From Temnopleurus reevesii (Eukaryota > Echinodermata > Echinoidea > Temnopleuroida > Temnopleuridae): DNA of 64,000 bases. Each line of letters starts with the position of its first letter. The first letter of the stretch is position 1. The notes under the pieces were generated by a model that saw nothing but the letters and a program-made list of their open reading frames with translations, searched no databases and was not told where the DNA came from. This document shows, piece after piece, positions 24,591 through 35,779 of the stretch. Location: contig BQKZ01000365.1 in the NCBI GenBank assembly GCA_036244855.1, forward strand, positions 62,001 through 126,000, written 5' to 3'. Both the position numbers and the translations under genes were made by a program.

Positions 24591-24790
24591 TGCGCTCGGT
24601 TATGTGGTAAAGTTGCAAAATGTTTGGTCAAGAGGGGCGCCAAAATTTGAGCTTAGGGCATGAACCTAAATTGTTTCAGGGAGGGGGGGGGGGGGGGGCT
24701 CGGTTATGTGGTAGGAGTGCAAAACTATAGGTCATATGGTGAGCCAAATTTGTAGTTTAGGCAAAAATTGAGGTGACGACATTTTTCATA
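24591..24790 (+). repeat. Two-unit tandem duplication (about 107 bp) with a poly-G run
   Basis: GCTCGGTTATGTGGTA begins both units (about 24593 and 24698), followed in both by GTGCAAAAC or TTGCAAAAT words, GGTCA and CCAAATTTG. A G16 run (24683-24698) sits at the unit boundary. Confidence 0.7.
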
Positions 24791-24916
24791 GGACCGGGCC
24801 ATCAGGTTGTCGAATCCTGAGTTCATAATTTGCACAAATGTAAACTTTTATATTTTAGATACAAATTTGTCTTTTATCTTTTAAGTATGAAGAACAATTA
24901 TTAGATATTAGATATT

Positions 24917-25312
24917 AGATAATTTGTCTCGTGCCTCTGAATAGGTGACTAGAGAGATGGCATGTTTAAATGCTATATTATTATTATTATTATTATTACC
25001 TGCTTGAACAAAACATTGATGAATATGTAGACGGGCTTGTAACACAAAAGAGATACGACTAATATAAAATTTATCGTATCCGCATTTTAGCCATATAGAC
25101 ATACGATTAATATTTATTTAAGTTTAGTTGCATTTTCTATGTTGCAGGCTCCTGGACTAGTATGCCGGACTTGCAAGGCGATTCTTATACTCTAACATGA
25201 TTGGCCAGCATTTTGTTAGTCAAACGACTACCTTGATTTTGATAATAATATATAGCATTTAAAAATTCCATCTCTCTAGATACCTATTCAGAGGCGCGAG
25301 ACAAATTGTCTT
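24917..25312. mobile_element. Long-TIR element J with a nested MITE
   Basis: About 60 bp at each end are inverted copies: AATTTGTCTCGTGCCTCTG, AATAGGT, CTAGAGAGATGG and TTTAAATGCTATA are mirrored at 25250-25312. The interior holds an ATT microsatellite (24978-24999) and a family A MITE. The right end touches the (ATT)n tail side of the next SINE, so insertion into a SINE tail is likely. Confidence 0.75.
25033..25151 (-). mobile_element. MITE family A, nested copy
   Basis: Ends GGGCTTGTAACACAAAAG and the complement of GTTGCAGGCTCC. The inner words CGATTAATATTTATTTAAG and GAGATACGA match the other family members in reverse orientation. It is diverged relative to the copy at 17085 and sits inside element J. 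Confidence 0.72.
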
Positions 25313-25315
25313 ATA

Positions 25316-25485
25316 TTATTACCCGGCCATAGCATAGCTGCCACATAGGCGCTTTAGTATCTAAAGGAATAAATTCCTGTCGGTACCCATTCATCTCACC
25401 TGGGTTGAGTGCAGCACAGTGTGGATAAATTTCTTGCTGAAGGTTGAAAAATAAGGGTCAGAACCACTACACCACGACGCCTCCA
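25316..25485 (-). mobile_element. SINE family 1, truncated
   Basis: Reverse orientation. It has the tail side ATTATTACCCGG, then the body TACCCATTCATCTCACCTGG and GTGCAGCACAGTGTGG, then a damaged head CCACTACACCACGACGCC. The B-box region is partly deleted. Confidence 0.8.
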
Positions 25486-25705
25486 CGTCTGACACGTCCA
25501 GCTAACATCAAACTAGTCGGTGAGCTAAGGAAATTCTGGTCAATGTACTGGGTTTTTTTTAGGTTAGTCCATCTTGTTAGTCAAGCAAACTAGTCCAGAT
25601 GATACGATCTGGACTAACTTTCCAATGAAGAGGATTTACCAAAGCCTTGGCTAATCGATCACCATGGTTACCTTGAGAGGGAATCTTCGTGATATCATAA
25701 ATGAA

Positions 25706-25908
25706 CTCCAGCAAGAAATTCATCTAAATTGTGCTGCACTCAACCCAGGTGAGGTGAATGGGCAACTGGGAGGAATATTTATTTCTTGAACAGCCAAGTG
25801 CTGTGGTGGCTGCTCAGCTAAAGCCAGGGTAATAATTATGCAAAGCGCCTTGAGCATTCAGCAGTATGTAAACGTGTGCTATATAAATTGCATCTAGTAT
25901 TATTATTC
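25706..25908 (+). mobile_element. SINE family 1, 5'-truncated
   Basis: Starts at CAGCAAGAAATTCATC and has ACTCAACCCAGGTGAGG, GCTAAAGCCAGGGTAATAA, GCGCCTTGAGCA, GCTATATAAATTGCAT and a short ATT tail. No tRNA-like head. Confidence 0.82.
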
Positions 25909-25909
25909 T

Positions 25910-27530
25910 AACTCGGTCTAACTATACGAGTAGACATACGAGTAGATGGATAAATACACAGAGTCTTAACTGCAATCTCCAATTTGGTATCAATTAGAGT
26001 TTTTGCCATCAATGTAAATGTGTTTTATCATTTCGCACTCCACAAAACATTTCTTGAACAAAGCATAATTTATTACATATGAATGGTTCCCGTGAATAAC
26101 TAATGATATATATATATNNNNNNNNNNNNNNNNNNNNNNNNNNNNNNNNNNNNNNNNNNNNNNNNNNNNNNNNNNNNNNNNNNNNNNNNNNNNNNNNNNN
26201 NNNNNNNNNNNNNNNNNNNNNNNNNNNNNNNNNNNNNNNNNNNNNNNNNNNNNNNNNNNNNNNNNNNNNNNNNNNNNNNNNNNNNNNNNNNNNNNNNNNN
26301 NNNNNNNNNNNNNNNNNNNNNNNNNNNNNNNNNNNNNNNNNNNNNNNNNNNNNNNNNNNNNNNNNNNNNNNNNNNNNNNNNNNNNNNNNNNNNNNNNNNN
26401 NNNNNNNNNNNNNNNNNNNNNNNNNNNNNNNNNNNNNNNNNNNNNNNNNNNNNNGTTTTTGGTATAATATGGCTGCATATCAATTCTATTTTATTCTTTC
26501 GGTCAAATAATCTGAGACAAAATTATGTTCCCAATTGTATGTCAGTTTATAATCATTAGTTAAAGGTGTATTTTGAATTATTTTTCTTCACAAAATTACA
26601 TCGTTACACTTTTATGTTACTTTTATGATTAATCCCAAATGATAATTGGAAGCGTTTTCTCGGCATTCGAATAAAGCTTCTCATTTTATTGAATGGTGAT
26701 GATGAAATTAGATTCAGATGGGTTGATCATCTCATGCTTTTTGTTTGATATTTCGCGTCTAATTCGACTCCGATGGATTATGGATGAATTATTAATGCTT
26801 TACCTGTTTTCAATTTGCTTTCATAGAAATTAATTCTTGTTTGCACTGTCTGTAGATGAGATCTTCAACATGTTCAAACGTAGATCCGGTAAAAAAATCT
26901 TCGTGTGCTTTTCATTGTCAATTTTCTAGAGTGAGATTGAACTGGGAATTTACATGTACCATGTATTCAATTTTTGAATTGTAAGGGGTTCGGATTTAGG
27001 TTGCATTCATATTTAATTGGACATTACAATCATATTCTTTTATTTTCATTTCACAAGTCATTGGCAGGCTACATTCAAGATTTGATGAATTGTGTTACAA
27101 TTAATTATTCTAATTAAATAATTTACGCAGCACTTTTGGACACTTAGATACATTAGAAAACAACAAGCATCAGCTATTTCACAAATAAAGTGAATTACCG
27201 AATTACCAATGTATTCAATGCACAACGCTGTCTTTTTCACTGTCAGACTGTGAGCTAGGTTCAATAACAAAACACATGAAAACATATTCCGAAGTCACCT
27301 GTATACCTGTATAATGATTTGAGGAATAAAAGTTATATCTAACACTCCTATAAAAGTAAACAAAATCCTTTTCTTAATGCGCCTTGAGTACTTCGTAGAG
27401 TGGATTTGGTGTTATATACATGTACGTATGAATAGCATTATTGAACTAAAGAAATAGATTATTTCGTGGTAGCCACAGGAAATCATATAATAACAGGGAA
27501 AAACAATTATCTGTAAATGGATATTTACTT
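25910..27530. other. AT-rich DNA containing a 337-N gap
   Basis: The gap is at 26118-26454. Frames that cross it are not usable. Nothing else recognised. Confidence 0.5.
26118..26454. other. Assembly gap (337 N)
   Basis: Run of N preceded by a (TA)n stretch, which may have caused the break. Confidence 0.99.
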
Positions 27531-27532
27531 AC

Positions 27533-27572
27533 CATAAGCAGGCGGCCCATACCATCCAGGATACGCAAACAT
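27533..27572 (-). CDS. Candidate first coding exon (Tyr/Pro/Gly-rich start)
   Basis: On the minus strand ATG (27572-27570) opens MFAYPGWYGPPAYG, which runs straight into the near-consensus donor G/GTAAGTAAAT (phase 1). If not spliced, the frame stops two codons later, so it only makes sense as an exon. Short YPG/PPAYG-rich N-termini in a tiny first exon are typical of penta-EF-hand proteins (sorcin, grancalcin) and some annexins. That resemblance is my inference, and no downstream exon was found to support it. Its upstream side is the tandem repeat starting about 40 bp away. Confidence 0.33.
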
Positions 27573-27611
27573 CTTCAAAAAATATATCAAGGAATAGCAC
27601 CTTGACAAAAG

Positions 27612-28130
27612 TGACTCGTCACAAGTTTCTTCGCCAATGTCCTTGAAAAAGCTGCGTCAAAAGTTAAAACGCAGACGACACGAACGAATTTGGCGCCTTC
27701 AAAAGCTGCAACAAATTCGACAGGTGGTATCGGTGAAGTGCAACATACACACATGTACGTCAAGGTGTCCTATGGTTTCAGTACTTGGAGCTGTTCAATA
27801 GTTGCTTCAAGGTCCTCGAAAAAGTTGCGCCACAAGTCAAAACGCAGACGATACGAAGGAATTTGGCGCCTTCAGAAGCTGCAACAAATTCGACAGGTGG
27901 TATCGGTGATGTGCAACATACACGCACATGTACGCCGAGATGTGTGCAATGGCTTCAGCACTTGTAATTCTTGAAAAGTTGCTTCAACGTCCTCGAAAAA
28001 GTTGCGCCACAAGTCAAAATGCAGACGACACGAACGAATTTGGCGCCTTCAATAGCTGCAACAAATTCGACAGGCGGTATCGGTGGTGTGCAACATACAC
28101 ACACGCACATGTACGCCGAGGTATGCAATG
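27612..28130. repeat. Three-unit tandem repeat, period about 173-177 bp
   Basis: Anchor word CAAATTCGACAGG occurs at about 27712, 27885 and 28062. Each unit also has GTCCTYGAAAAAG, CACAAGTCAAAA-like sequence, CGCAGACGA, GAATTTGGCGCCTTC and CAACATACAC. The third unit is followed by unique DNA. Each unit contains TTTGGCGCC, which matches the E2F consensus TTTSGCGC. Open frames pass through the units but change frame from unit to unit, so protein coding is unlikely. Confidence 0.88.
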
Positions 28131-28139
28131 GTATTGCCG

Positions 28140-29560
28140 CGTGAAAATATATCTCGCTGGTGTCGTGAATGTGCTAACATTTGCTACAGCAGATAACGAG
28201 ATGATGCATGCATGTGAATCAGTTTGCACCGCTGCACTATTGACTTTTACATTAGCGAAATTAACACGCTCTGCTACTTGTTTGTTGATATGCCGATTTA
28301 AAAAAAAAGTGTTAGAAGTTGAAAGAGGTCCTTTTATCCTTCTTTTGTTTTAGTACAGCTTTTATTTTCCTTTCGCAGGTTTGTTTTAATCAATAGAGAT
28401 ATAATGATGCCGGTTGGAAGATAGCGCGAAGTGCGTCAATGTAAAGACGCCAAAACTTCAGGGTTGAATACTGTCCGATCGCCGCTCTTATAAGAATCAC
28501 GGACCCGCTACTATCAAAGACCTAGAAGTTTTAATTTATTGCAACTCTCGCAGAGCACTTCCCAAATGCTTGTACGTTTGGTGTAAGGCTAATTCGCAGA
28601 CCATACACCAAGTTATACGCCAAGGGCTATCTATATCGGTCCCCGGCAAAAAAAAATATATTGATTATGAATGAGCTGTGGGAAAATAAATGGCTTAGTT
28701 ATTCAAATCACAATGCTTCTAAAAGAAAAACACATTTATCATACAATGCAGTCAGTGTGACAGTAGCGTGTTATCATTAACGTGGATTGTGGTGGTGGTG
28801 GGCTAGTGGGAAGAAGTTTTGATGAAGAAGTTCAGATATGGCTGGAGCGAGAGAAGGGAAAAGAGAAGGAGAGAGGGGAAGATAAGAGCCTAAGTTGTGA
28901 GGAAATACATGATATTATTAGCGATGCTGTTGTGTTTTTGCCGCTGGCGTCTACAAGCACATTTAACCACCACAGTCCCTACTATAAAGACACTGCAATC
29001 CAAGGACGCCGCGGAAATGGGCTATTCATCGAGTCCTGAAGTCACAAAATATTATTTGTAACGCCCTCAATACAATTTCAAATGCCATGAAATATGTTGT
29101 TTCCGATTATTATTGTTGTCTATGACCCTCCAGTAATTTTTCCCCACAAAAAAAATCAAGTGGTTTTTCAATTTCATCTCAGATCTTCTCTCTTTTATCT
29201 TCTCTTCTCCCTTTAGGCCTCGCCGCCTTCTCAAATTTGTAAATTCATAGAGGGGATGATCCTCATCTATTCTTCTTGGACGAGCCTGATATTATTATGT
29301 TACCAAGGCACGAGATAACACCCCAAATACCAATAGACTAAAATATCCCCCCCCCCCTTATTTCTTTTCATCTCATTCCTGAATCACTGGAAGCGTTTAT
29401 CTCGCGCGTCGATCATCAGCATCAATGAAAGCACGAATTCCTTCAGGAAAAATAGTAAATTAAATATCTAAATCTTGTTGACTATATCATGGCACGCATA
29501 AAAGTGCAAATAACTGTGGTCGATCGCAGCCCATCACGAACGCAATTCACTACTTAGGCA
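28140..29560. other. Unique DNA
   Basis: No repeat family recognised. A C11 run lies at 29347-29357. The frame at 28782-29039 has an Arg/Glu-rich stretch that follows a GA-rich patch. Confidence 0.4.
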
Positions 29561-29574
29561 AAAAAAAATTGTTT

Positions 29575-29799
29575 GGATGACCAAGAATAAAAATTAAAGA
29601 AAAAATGAGAAGAAAAGTAAAAAAAAAAAATATTTTAATTAATTTTTAAAGAAAAAAATAAAATAAAAAATAAAAAAAAAAAAAAAAAAAAAAAATAATA
29701 AAAAAAAAAAAAAAAAAAAAAAAATAACTATAAATAAAATGAAAATAAAAATTAAAATTAAATTAATATTAATTAAATTTAAAAAAATATAATATAAAA

Positions 29800-29830
<31 letters not shown>

Positions 29831-29895
29831 TAAGAACAAAAAATTTTAAAAGGAAAAAAAGAAAAAGGAAAACAAATAAATAATATTTTTTAAAA
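29575..29895. repeat. A/T-only, poly-A-rich tract of about 320 bp
   Basis: Almost entirely A with scattered T and very few G or C, with several A runs over 15 nt. It translates to poly-Phe on the minus strand, an artefact. It does not look like one retroposon tail because there is no element upstream on either side. Confidence 0.95.
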
Positions 29896-29899
29896 TAAA

Positions 29900-31700
29900 C
29901 CTGATTCATTTTATTGAGAACTTGTCGGTGAATCTGTCGCTAGCCTCCGGGCAAATAATATTGTATCTACTTGTACAGGCTTGATTGATCATTAAGAAAG
30001 CAGTTATCAACTTTACGTTTATTACATCAATTTGTACTTTACTTCGACACTTTAAACAGGACTTCTGAGATCTTTTCTATAAAAAGGCGTGGGAAAAGAA
30101 AAGAAAACAACTCAATTTTCTTATGCTAACCCAGCATCAGCCCTGCTCCTTGTGAGACTCAGTATATGCCCTGTCGTAACGGTCCACATACGCAGAAATA
30201 GGCAGGGACACACTTGACTAGAGTAGATTCAGTCTGCTGACCACCGACAAAGGCTAATAACGCAAAGTTTTGAGTTGGTCTTAAAGAAAAGTATATGAAA
30301 AAAATCGGAGAAATGTAGAAATCATAATATCATATTTTTCCCATGTTTTTTTTGTATTATTGATATATCAAGTTTTTATTTACTTGTTCCTTCGGGGGTA
30401 AAATATCCTAGTATCTGCAAATGTTGGAGATAAAACTGATCATGTTTCCATGGTTACCACAATTACTCGCCTAGTACTATTGTTATAACTATATACATAT
30501 CGTCCGTATTATCATGAAGTGACTGTAGCCAAAGGGTAATGTTGCACAAAACCATCACTCTAAATGCAATTCAATTGAAAATGGATATTCTACAATTCTA
30601 AAGCGCATTTTCAATAGGATACATTCTAAAATGTTGCTATGTCGAAATTCCATGCATCATAATGCCTCTTTGCTATCGTCTTTGTGAAAACACAGACAAC
30701 ATTACTTGAACATTGTAGCGCTACGCTTTTTGCTGGTTCTTTATCTTTCCGGACTTTAGAATACTACCATTCATATATTTTCAGACAAATCGAACCTTCA
30801 GAACGGCGAACCGTTGTGCATTTTCAGACTATCGGGTAATCGAATTAACGAACCTTCGAAATAATAAACCTTTGAAATTACGAACTTGAACCCTTAGAAG
30901 CTTCTTTGAGTACCAAAACGAAAATTAATTCGACTTCAAGTTATCTGCATAAATTCTTTCTCTAGTCATCCCTCGGTGGAGGCAATTAGGAATTCGCTTC
31001 GTCTATGGGGTCTGTATATTTTTTTTTCTCTTATACGAATAAAAGTCAATTACATTTATGATTGCGGGAACAACAAGCTTCATCAGCCGAGTTAAAAACT
31101 ATGAAAATATGAAATAAACATCAAACAGTCTGGGTCAAATTACGGTCAAACCTAACAGAGCGTCTAACCATACAATTGTTACCCGGACTGCTCCCATACT
31201 CTTTAACATTTTCCTTGCTGATATTTTTTGCTTGCTAACGACTTGGTTATTCTTTTCGGAAGCAGAAATATAATCTATTTTCTCATAGGTTTAATTAGCC
31301 CTCAGTGTAATAATCACTTTTTAAGAGTTCACGGAAAGGCTATTTGATTTATTATTGAAAAGGGGCAATTCTTCAAGGGGTCCTGAATACGACTAGGTGA
31401 GATTGCGTGTTCTTTCGAGATAACGCAACTTAAGGGGTGCATAATAGCTCCCGGTTTTCAATAATCAATATTATATCTGTATCTACATAAGATCATAACT
31501 CATTAAGTTATTCTTCAATCATTAGAATTCAACAAAATTTAGTGTTGTAATGCTAATTGGATACTATTGTGTTATTTGATTCAGATAAAGTATATTGATA
31601 CTACAGTATTGTTGATCACCATCACTGATCATCAAAGTTAGTTCTTTTTTTTCAAAAGAGTTAGAACACTTAAAGAAATATTTGTATTGAGACTGCCTTT
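29900..31700. other. Unique DNA; degenerate GAACCTTCGAAAT repeat
   Basis: At about 30790-30900 the word CGAACCTTC or a near variant recurs several times with AATAA spacers, a degenerate short tandem. Nothing else recognised. Confidence 0.45.
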
Positions 31701-31715
31701 CTTATTCCCTCTACA

Positions 31716-31992
31716 CCGTGGAGGCGCCATAGTAAAGTAGACCTGGCTCTCGCCTCTCAACCAGAGGGCCGCGGTTCGAGTCCCACCCATGGCGTTAATT
31801 TCCTTCAGCAAGAAATTCTTCCACATTGTGCTGCACTCAACAGAGGTGAGGTGAATGGGTACCTGGTAGGAATATTTATTCCTTGAAATGCCACGTACGC
31901 TGGTGTACGCCGGGCTAAAGCCAGGGTAATAATAATGCAAAGCACCTTGGGCACTCCGCAGAGTGGGATATGTACGCTATATAAATTGCATC

Positions 31993-32041
<49 letters not shown>
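31716..32041 (+). mobile_element. SINE family 1, full-length reference copy
   Basis: The most complete copy. It has the tRNA-like head GTGGAGGCGCCATAGTAAAG with a perfect B-box GGTTCGAGTCC, then the body GGCGTTAATTTCCTTCAGC, the conserved central block around GAGGTGAATGGGTACCTGG, CCGGGCTAAAGCCAGGG, the tail GCTATATAAATTGCAT and about 15 ATT units. The A-box is degenerate. The central block resembles the deeply conserved domains described for several invertebrate SINEs, but I cannot say which one. Confidence 0.92.
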
Positions 32042-32044
32042 GCA

Positions 32045-32850
32045 CTTAGCACTTAGCTATATCCTGATATATTCTACATAAAACTAATGCATGTTTGAAA
32101 ACTTGACACTCCATTCCAGTATATACATTTAATACAGTTACATGAAGCATATTCAGGTGCTTAATCAAAGCTTTACACTTTTCAGTGAAATCTGAGATCA
32201 GACGATGATTAGTTTGTTTGTCGATGGTTTAAAATCAATTTGTGTATGGTGGTCGAAATATTAAAACAACAAAGCGAACATTTTTGTGATGAATAGAACG
32301 GAAATCAATACAATCAAAACAACCACATTTAGTTAACGTTCACCAAGGTCGGGGTGTTTTCATATTTATCTATGATTTTATTTCAATATTTGCAACAATA
32401 AATGACGATTAAATAGTTTACATCTCTCTTGGAGATGTAGCAGTTACTGGATTATAATTGGGGATCATTGGAAAACGTTATTCTGATGTTGAAACGTATA
32501 TAGTTGTAGCATTGAAAATTCCAACTCTATTAAATGCAATATTATGAAAGCCAAACTATAAGCACAAAGTTCAAACTACCATCGTTTAATTAAAATTACA
32601 TGGGATCGATAAGATTATAATTCTCTAATGAAACTTTAAATAGAGTAGAATTGAGACAAGAAATATATTATATCCTTTTTATGTAAAAAGAAATTTAAAA
32701 ACCATCTTATCAGAATACATTACAAATCTAACTCTGTAACATCGATCCACTTTATTTCCCATTTATTGCAAAGTGATATTAAGCACATTATGCATACCTA
32801 AATGTCACAGTGGTTTCAATGAAAAAAAAAAGATATCGCCCATTTTTTTT

Positions 32851-32881
<31 letters not shown>

Positions 32882-33050
32882 TGGGGAGAGGATCATGGAT
32901 ATAAAGGGCGATTCAACTCTTAAATGAATGAATTGGCAACAATACTATATACCTACATTTTCCCATGCCTGCATGAGAAAAATGTTCTGCAGAATAATAC
33001 TAAATGAGAGATACTATTCACTTGAAGTTTTAGAATTTTTTTTTTTTTTG
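32045..33050. other. Unique AT-rich DNA with a T18-G21 homopolymer junction
   Basis: The homopolymer pair is at 32843-32881. No other feature recognised. Confidence 0.5.
32843..32881. repeat. T18 directly abutting G21
   Basis: A T homopolymer passes without a break into a G homopolymer. A similar T-to-G junction occurs at 60374-60408 and its complement (C10-A10) at 62601-62620. Confidence 0.95.
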
Positions 33051-33059
33051 CAATTTCAT

Positions 33060-33187
33060 TTAGCATTCTGCAGCAAAGGATGGCCTGGTTTTCAGCATGG
33101 ACCTAGATCTACCAAAAACAGATGTTAGTGCCTCCATTATTATCAGGGTTTTTTCTTTGACTTCACGACGGCATGTATCTGTGTCAT
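33060..33187 (-). CDS. Candidate terminal coding exon (41 residues)
   Basis: On the minus strand a pyrimidine-rich acceptor ending TTTGTTGCAG sits at 33188. The exon would enter with two bases of a split codon (phase 1), then read DTDTCRREVKEKTLIIMEAL, continue with TSVFGRSRSMLK and end FAAEC before TAA (33062-33060). The composition is mixed, charged and protein-like. No family is recognised and no upstream exon is proved. The same bases are also open on the plus strand behind a poly-T acceptor, which weakens the case. Upstream exons should lie at higher coordinates. Confidence 0.33.
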
Positions 33188-33773
33188 CTGCAACAAACAT
33201 ACAAAACAATTACTTTTTGAAAGAATACAACTTTTTATCGATTCATTTCTGACTCCGACTCATCATACAAATACCCCGTCCACATTCATTAACATATTCA
33301 CCACGACGCTACCAATGCGACACTGCAATTTGTATACTACACATGCATTATTGTACAGAAAGCCTTCGTAACATAACATAAACCTGCATATCTTGCAGGG
33401 GCTGAGTTGGGGAGAATTTCGTATTAATTGACTGAATGAAAAAGAATGACACTATAGCAATTCAACTTCGTATATTTGTAAGCGTCACGTTATTTGGCTG
33501 CTAAATTACCCATGATTTCCCGTCCTATTGTACCGGCTCCATAAGCATGCGACAATTTGCTTGCATCCGTGCCTATAACATGTTTTATTCTCCCCTCCAT
33601 GAAATAATACACTTTTATTTCAACAGCCTTTCCCAGGTTACAAAATGTTGACGAAGATATTAATTAGAGGAAGAGGTTTTCAAAAAGTTTTTTTTTGTCA
33701 TTTATTAATCGTAGTTTTAAATGGTTCCATGTTGCTGTTATATAGCTTAGTCACGCACGGCATGCAATTCCAG

Positions 33774-33964
33774 GGGCCTGTAAAGTAAAAGATGCAATTA
33801 AATGTAGGATAAATATCAATCGTTAAACGAACCTTACGATGATTATCAATGAATATGGTAGATATTGATGAATGAATATTGATCGTAAGTCTATGGCAAA
33901 ATTTGTATCAAAGAGATGCGATTAATTGCAAAATTACTCGTATCTCTTTAAATGTTACAGACCA
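33774..33964 (+). mobile_element. MITE family A, longer copy (about 191 bp)
   Basis: Starts GGGCCTGTAAAGTAAAAG and ends with the complement pattern TATCTCTTTAAATGTTACAG. It is flanked by CAG on both sides (33771-33773 and 33965-33967). The shared inner words are GATGCAATTAAA, CGTAAGTCTATGGCAAAAT and AAGAGATGCGAT. It has about 65 bp more interior than the 17085 copy. Confidence 0.78.
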
Positions 33965-34414
33965 CAGGTCTTTTAAGGGACATAATTGTTTTACTAGTTT
34001 GAAGATTCTGGTATGTCCTCATGATCAAGACCATTTATGGATTGGAAATTATGATCAAATTATCATTTTCTTGTATTTTGTTATTTTGAATTGGGTCTCA
34101 CACATGCAATTTATCGAAAAATATATAGTATTTTTTTTGTGCAAATATTCAAATATCTATTTCTCTAACCAAACACAAGTGAATTTCTTTGTAGTTTTAT
34201 TTTATTTATTAAGAAAAAATGATGTTCCACAAATAAGTCATCAAATATAGTTGTTCTGCTGAGATATTTAAACACAGTCTAAAAAACTTAGCATTTTAAC
34301 ACTTCATATACGTAATTGATTATATTTTCATCTCAATATTTTTCCCGCAATCTCTTCTCATGCTCTGGATTTTTTTTCGAGGATTATAATTTACCCCACT
34401 TTTTGCACTAGTTG

Positions 34415-34490
34415 CCTTGAGCATTATTAAAAAAGAAAAAGTCTATTCGGGCGCTATACAAATTGTTTGAATTACTATTATTTTCATTAT
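34415..34490 (+). mobile_element. SINE/LINE tail remnant
   Basis: TGCCTTGAGCATTATTAAA followed by GGGCGCTATACAAATTG and an impure ATT stretch. This matches the 3' tail shared by family 1 SINEs and the LINE remnant at 40395. No body is left. Confidence 0.55.
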
Positions 34491-34499
34491 GACTATTAT

Positions 34500-35775
34500 T
34501 AATGCTAAATAGGATAGACTTGCAATAATGGCTCTTGTGTAATTTTTGTGTAGTTCTAAGGAAATCATTATGCATTCAAGCGTCTTGCTCTATTTTTATT
34601 TATCGTCAATGGATGATACAGCGTGAGACAGTTTGCCATGTCTGATTCACATCGATATAGTATAATATTCCGAATAATCATTTACACTTGAGCACTTATT
34701 ATACCTAAATATAATGTATTTATTGTAATGAATAAAGAATGCTTTTTAAATGCATTGTTTTCGTTCAACAAAATCTAAACTGCCAGATTCGAAGTGCTAC
34801 CTAACTGCCTAAATGGTTGATGGCGTTCATAAAATAAGCTGTTAAGTCTTCGATGTCAACGTTAAGTGTTTCATAAAAGCTAAAGAATCAATATATGACC
34901 TCCATAGGCACAGGGATCATTGGAATAAAGCGATAGTGGTACACTTATCCAATTTCTAGAGATATCTTGATAGTGCCTGTATAACTTCCTTCTCTTTTTT
35001 GCTCCATATCAATCGAAATGTTATAACATAGATCACAAAGATCTCGATTTGATTTTTTTCAAATAACATTTGCCTATAAGGATATTTTATAATACATCTT
35101 TTAATTTTCCCTTGTCACCATATCAAGCACAAACTTTTTTTTTCTCAATCAAATGGGCACGAAAATCACACGATCGTGAATAATTGTGATCTCATGGCAC
35201 GGAAAAAATACAATATAACTGCAACATAGGTTTAATCGTATTCACATATTAATAAGTGAATACAGAAAGTGCTTAAATCCCAATAGAAAAAACCCCAAAT
35301 AATGCTGCTGATGTTGAAAAAAAATCAGGGACAGATTGATTTCACCACACTCTCCCCTACACTGCACAGCATTGGACCTTTAAAAGCGCAAAAAGGGCAA
35401 CACTTGGGGAAAATGTTAGGAGCAATCGCACCGTTTTAGTGACAAATTGAACCATAAAGGTATGATATTTTTATCCAGAGAAGTGTTCAGAGGATTCTAA
35501 TTAGCACCTTTGAGGATGTGGGATGCTTGGTTCTAACCTACCCGATGATGGTGCCACTCTCCAGGTAAAAACGATGGTGACTTCAAAAGATATCGAATAA
35601 TGACTTCTCAAATAGAAATCAACGCCTGAGATTTTCATATTCTCATTTAATGAAGAAAAATCGGATGATCAAACTGTGAAAATTTTAGCGAAAATTTCAA
35701 CAGTTAAATTGAATTTTCAAATTCAGAGATTTGACGATCACTGCCGCTCATGGGGATCCGTGCGATCGGAAAAAC
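34500..35775. other. Unique AT-rich DNA
   Basis: No gene or shared repeat recognised. Confidence 0.4.
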
Positions 35776-35779
35776 CGAC

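Noticed and set aside
26100..26510. Frames of over 120 codons
   Set aside because: Nearly all codons lie in the N gap.
29639..29839. Poly-Phe frame
   Set aside because: It is the A-rich tract.
31740..31790. A tRNA gene
   Set aside because: The B-box is perfect, but the A-box is degenerate and the sequence continues into a SINE body with an ATT tail, so it is a SINE head.
33064..33252. Plus-strand exon after a poly-T acceptor (HSAAKDGLVFSMDLDL...)
   Set aside because: It competes with the minus-strand reading of the same bases, which has a more typical acceptor and composition; only the latter was kept.
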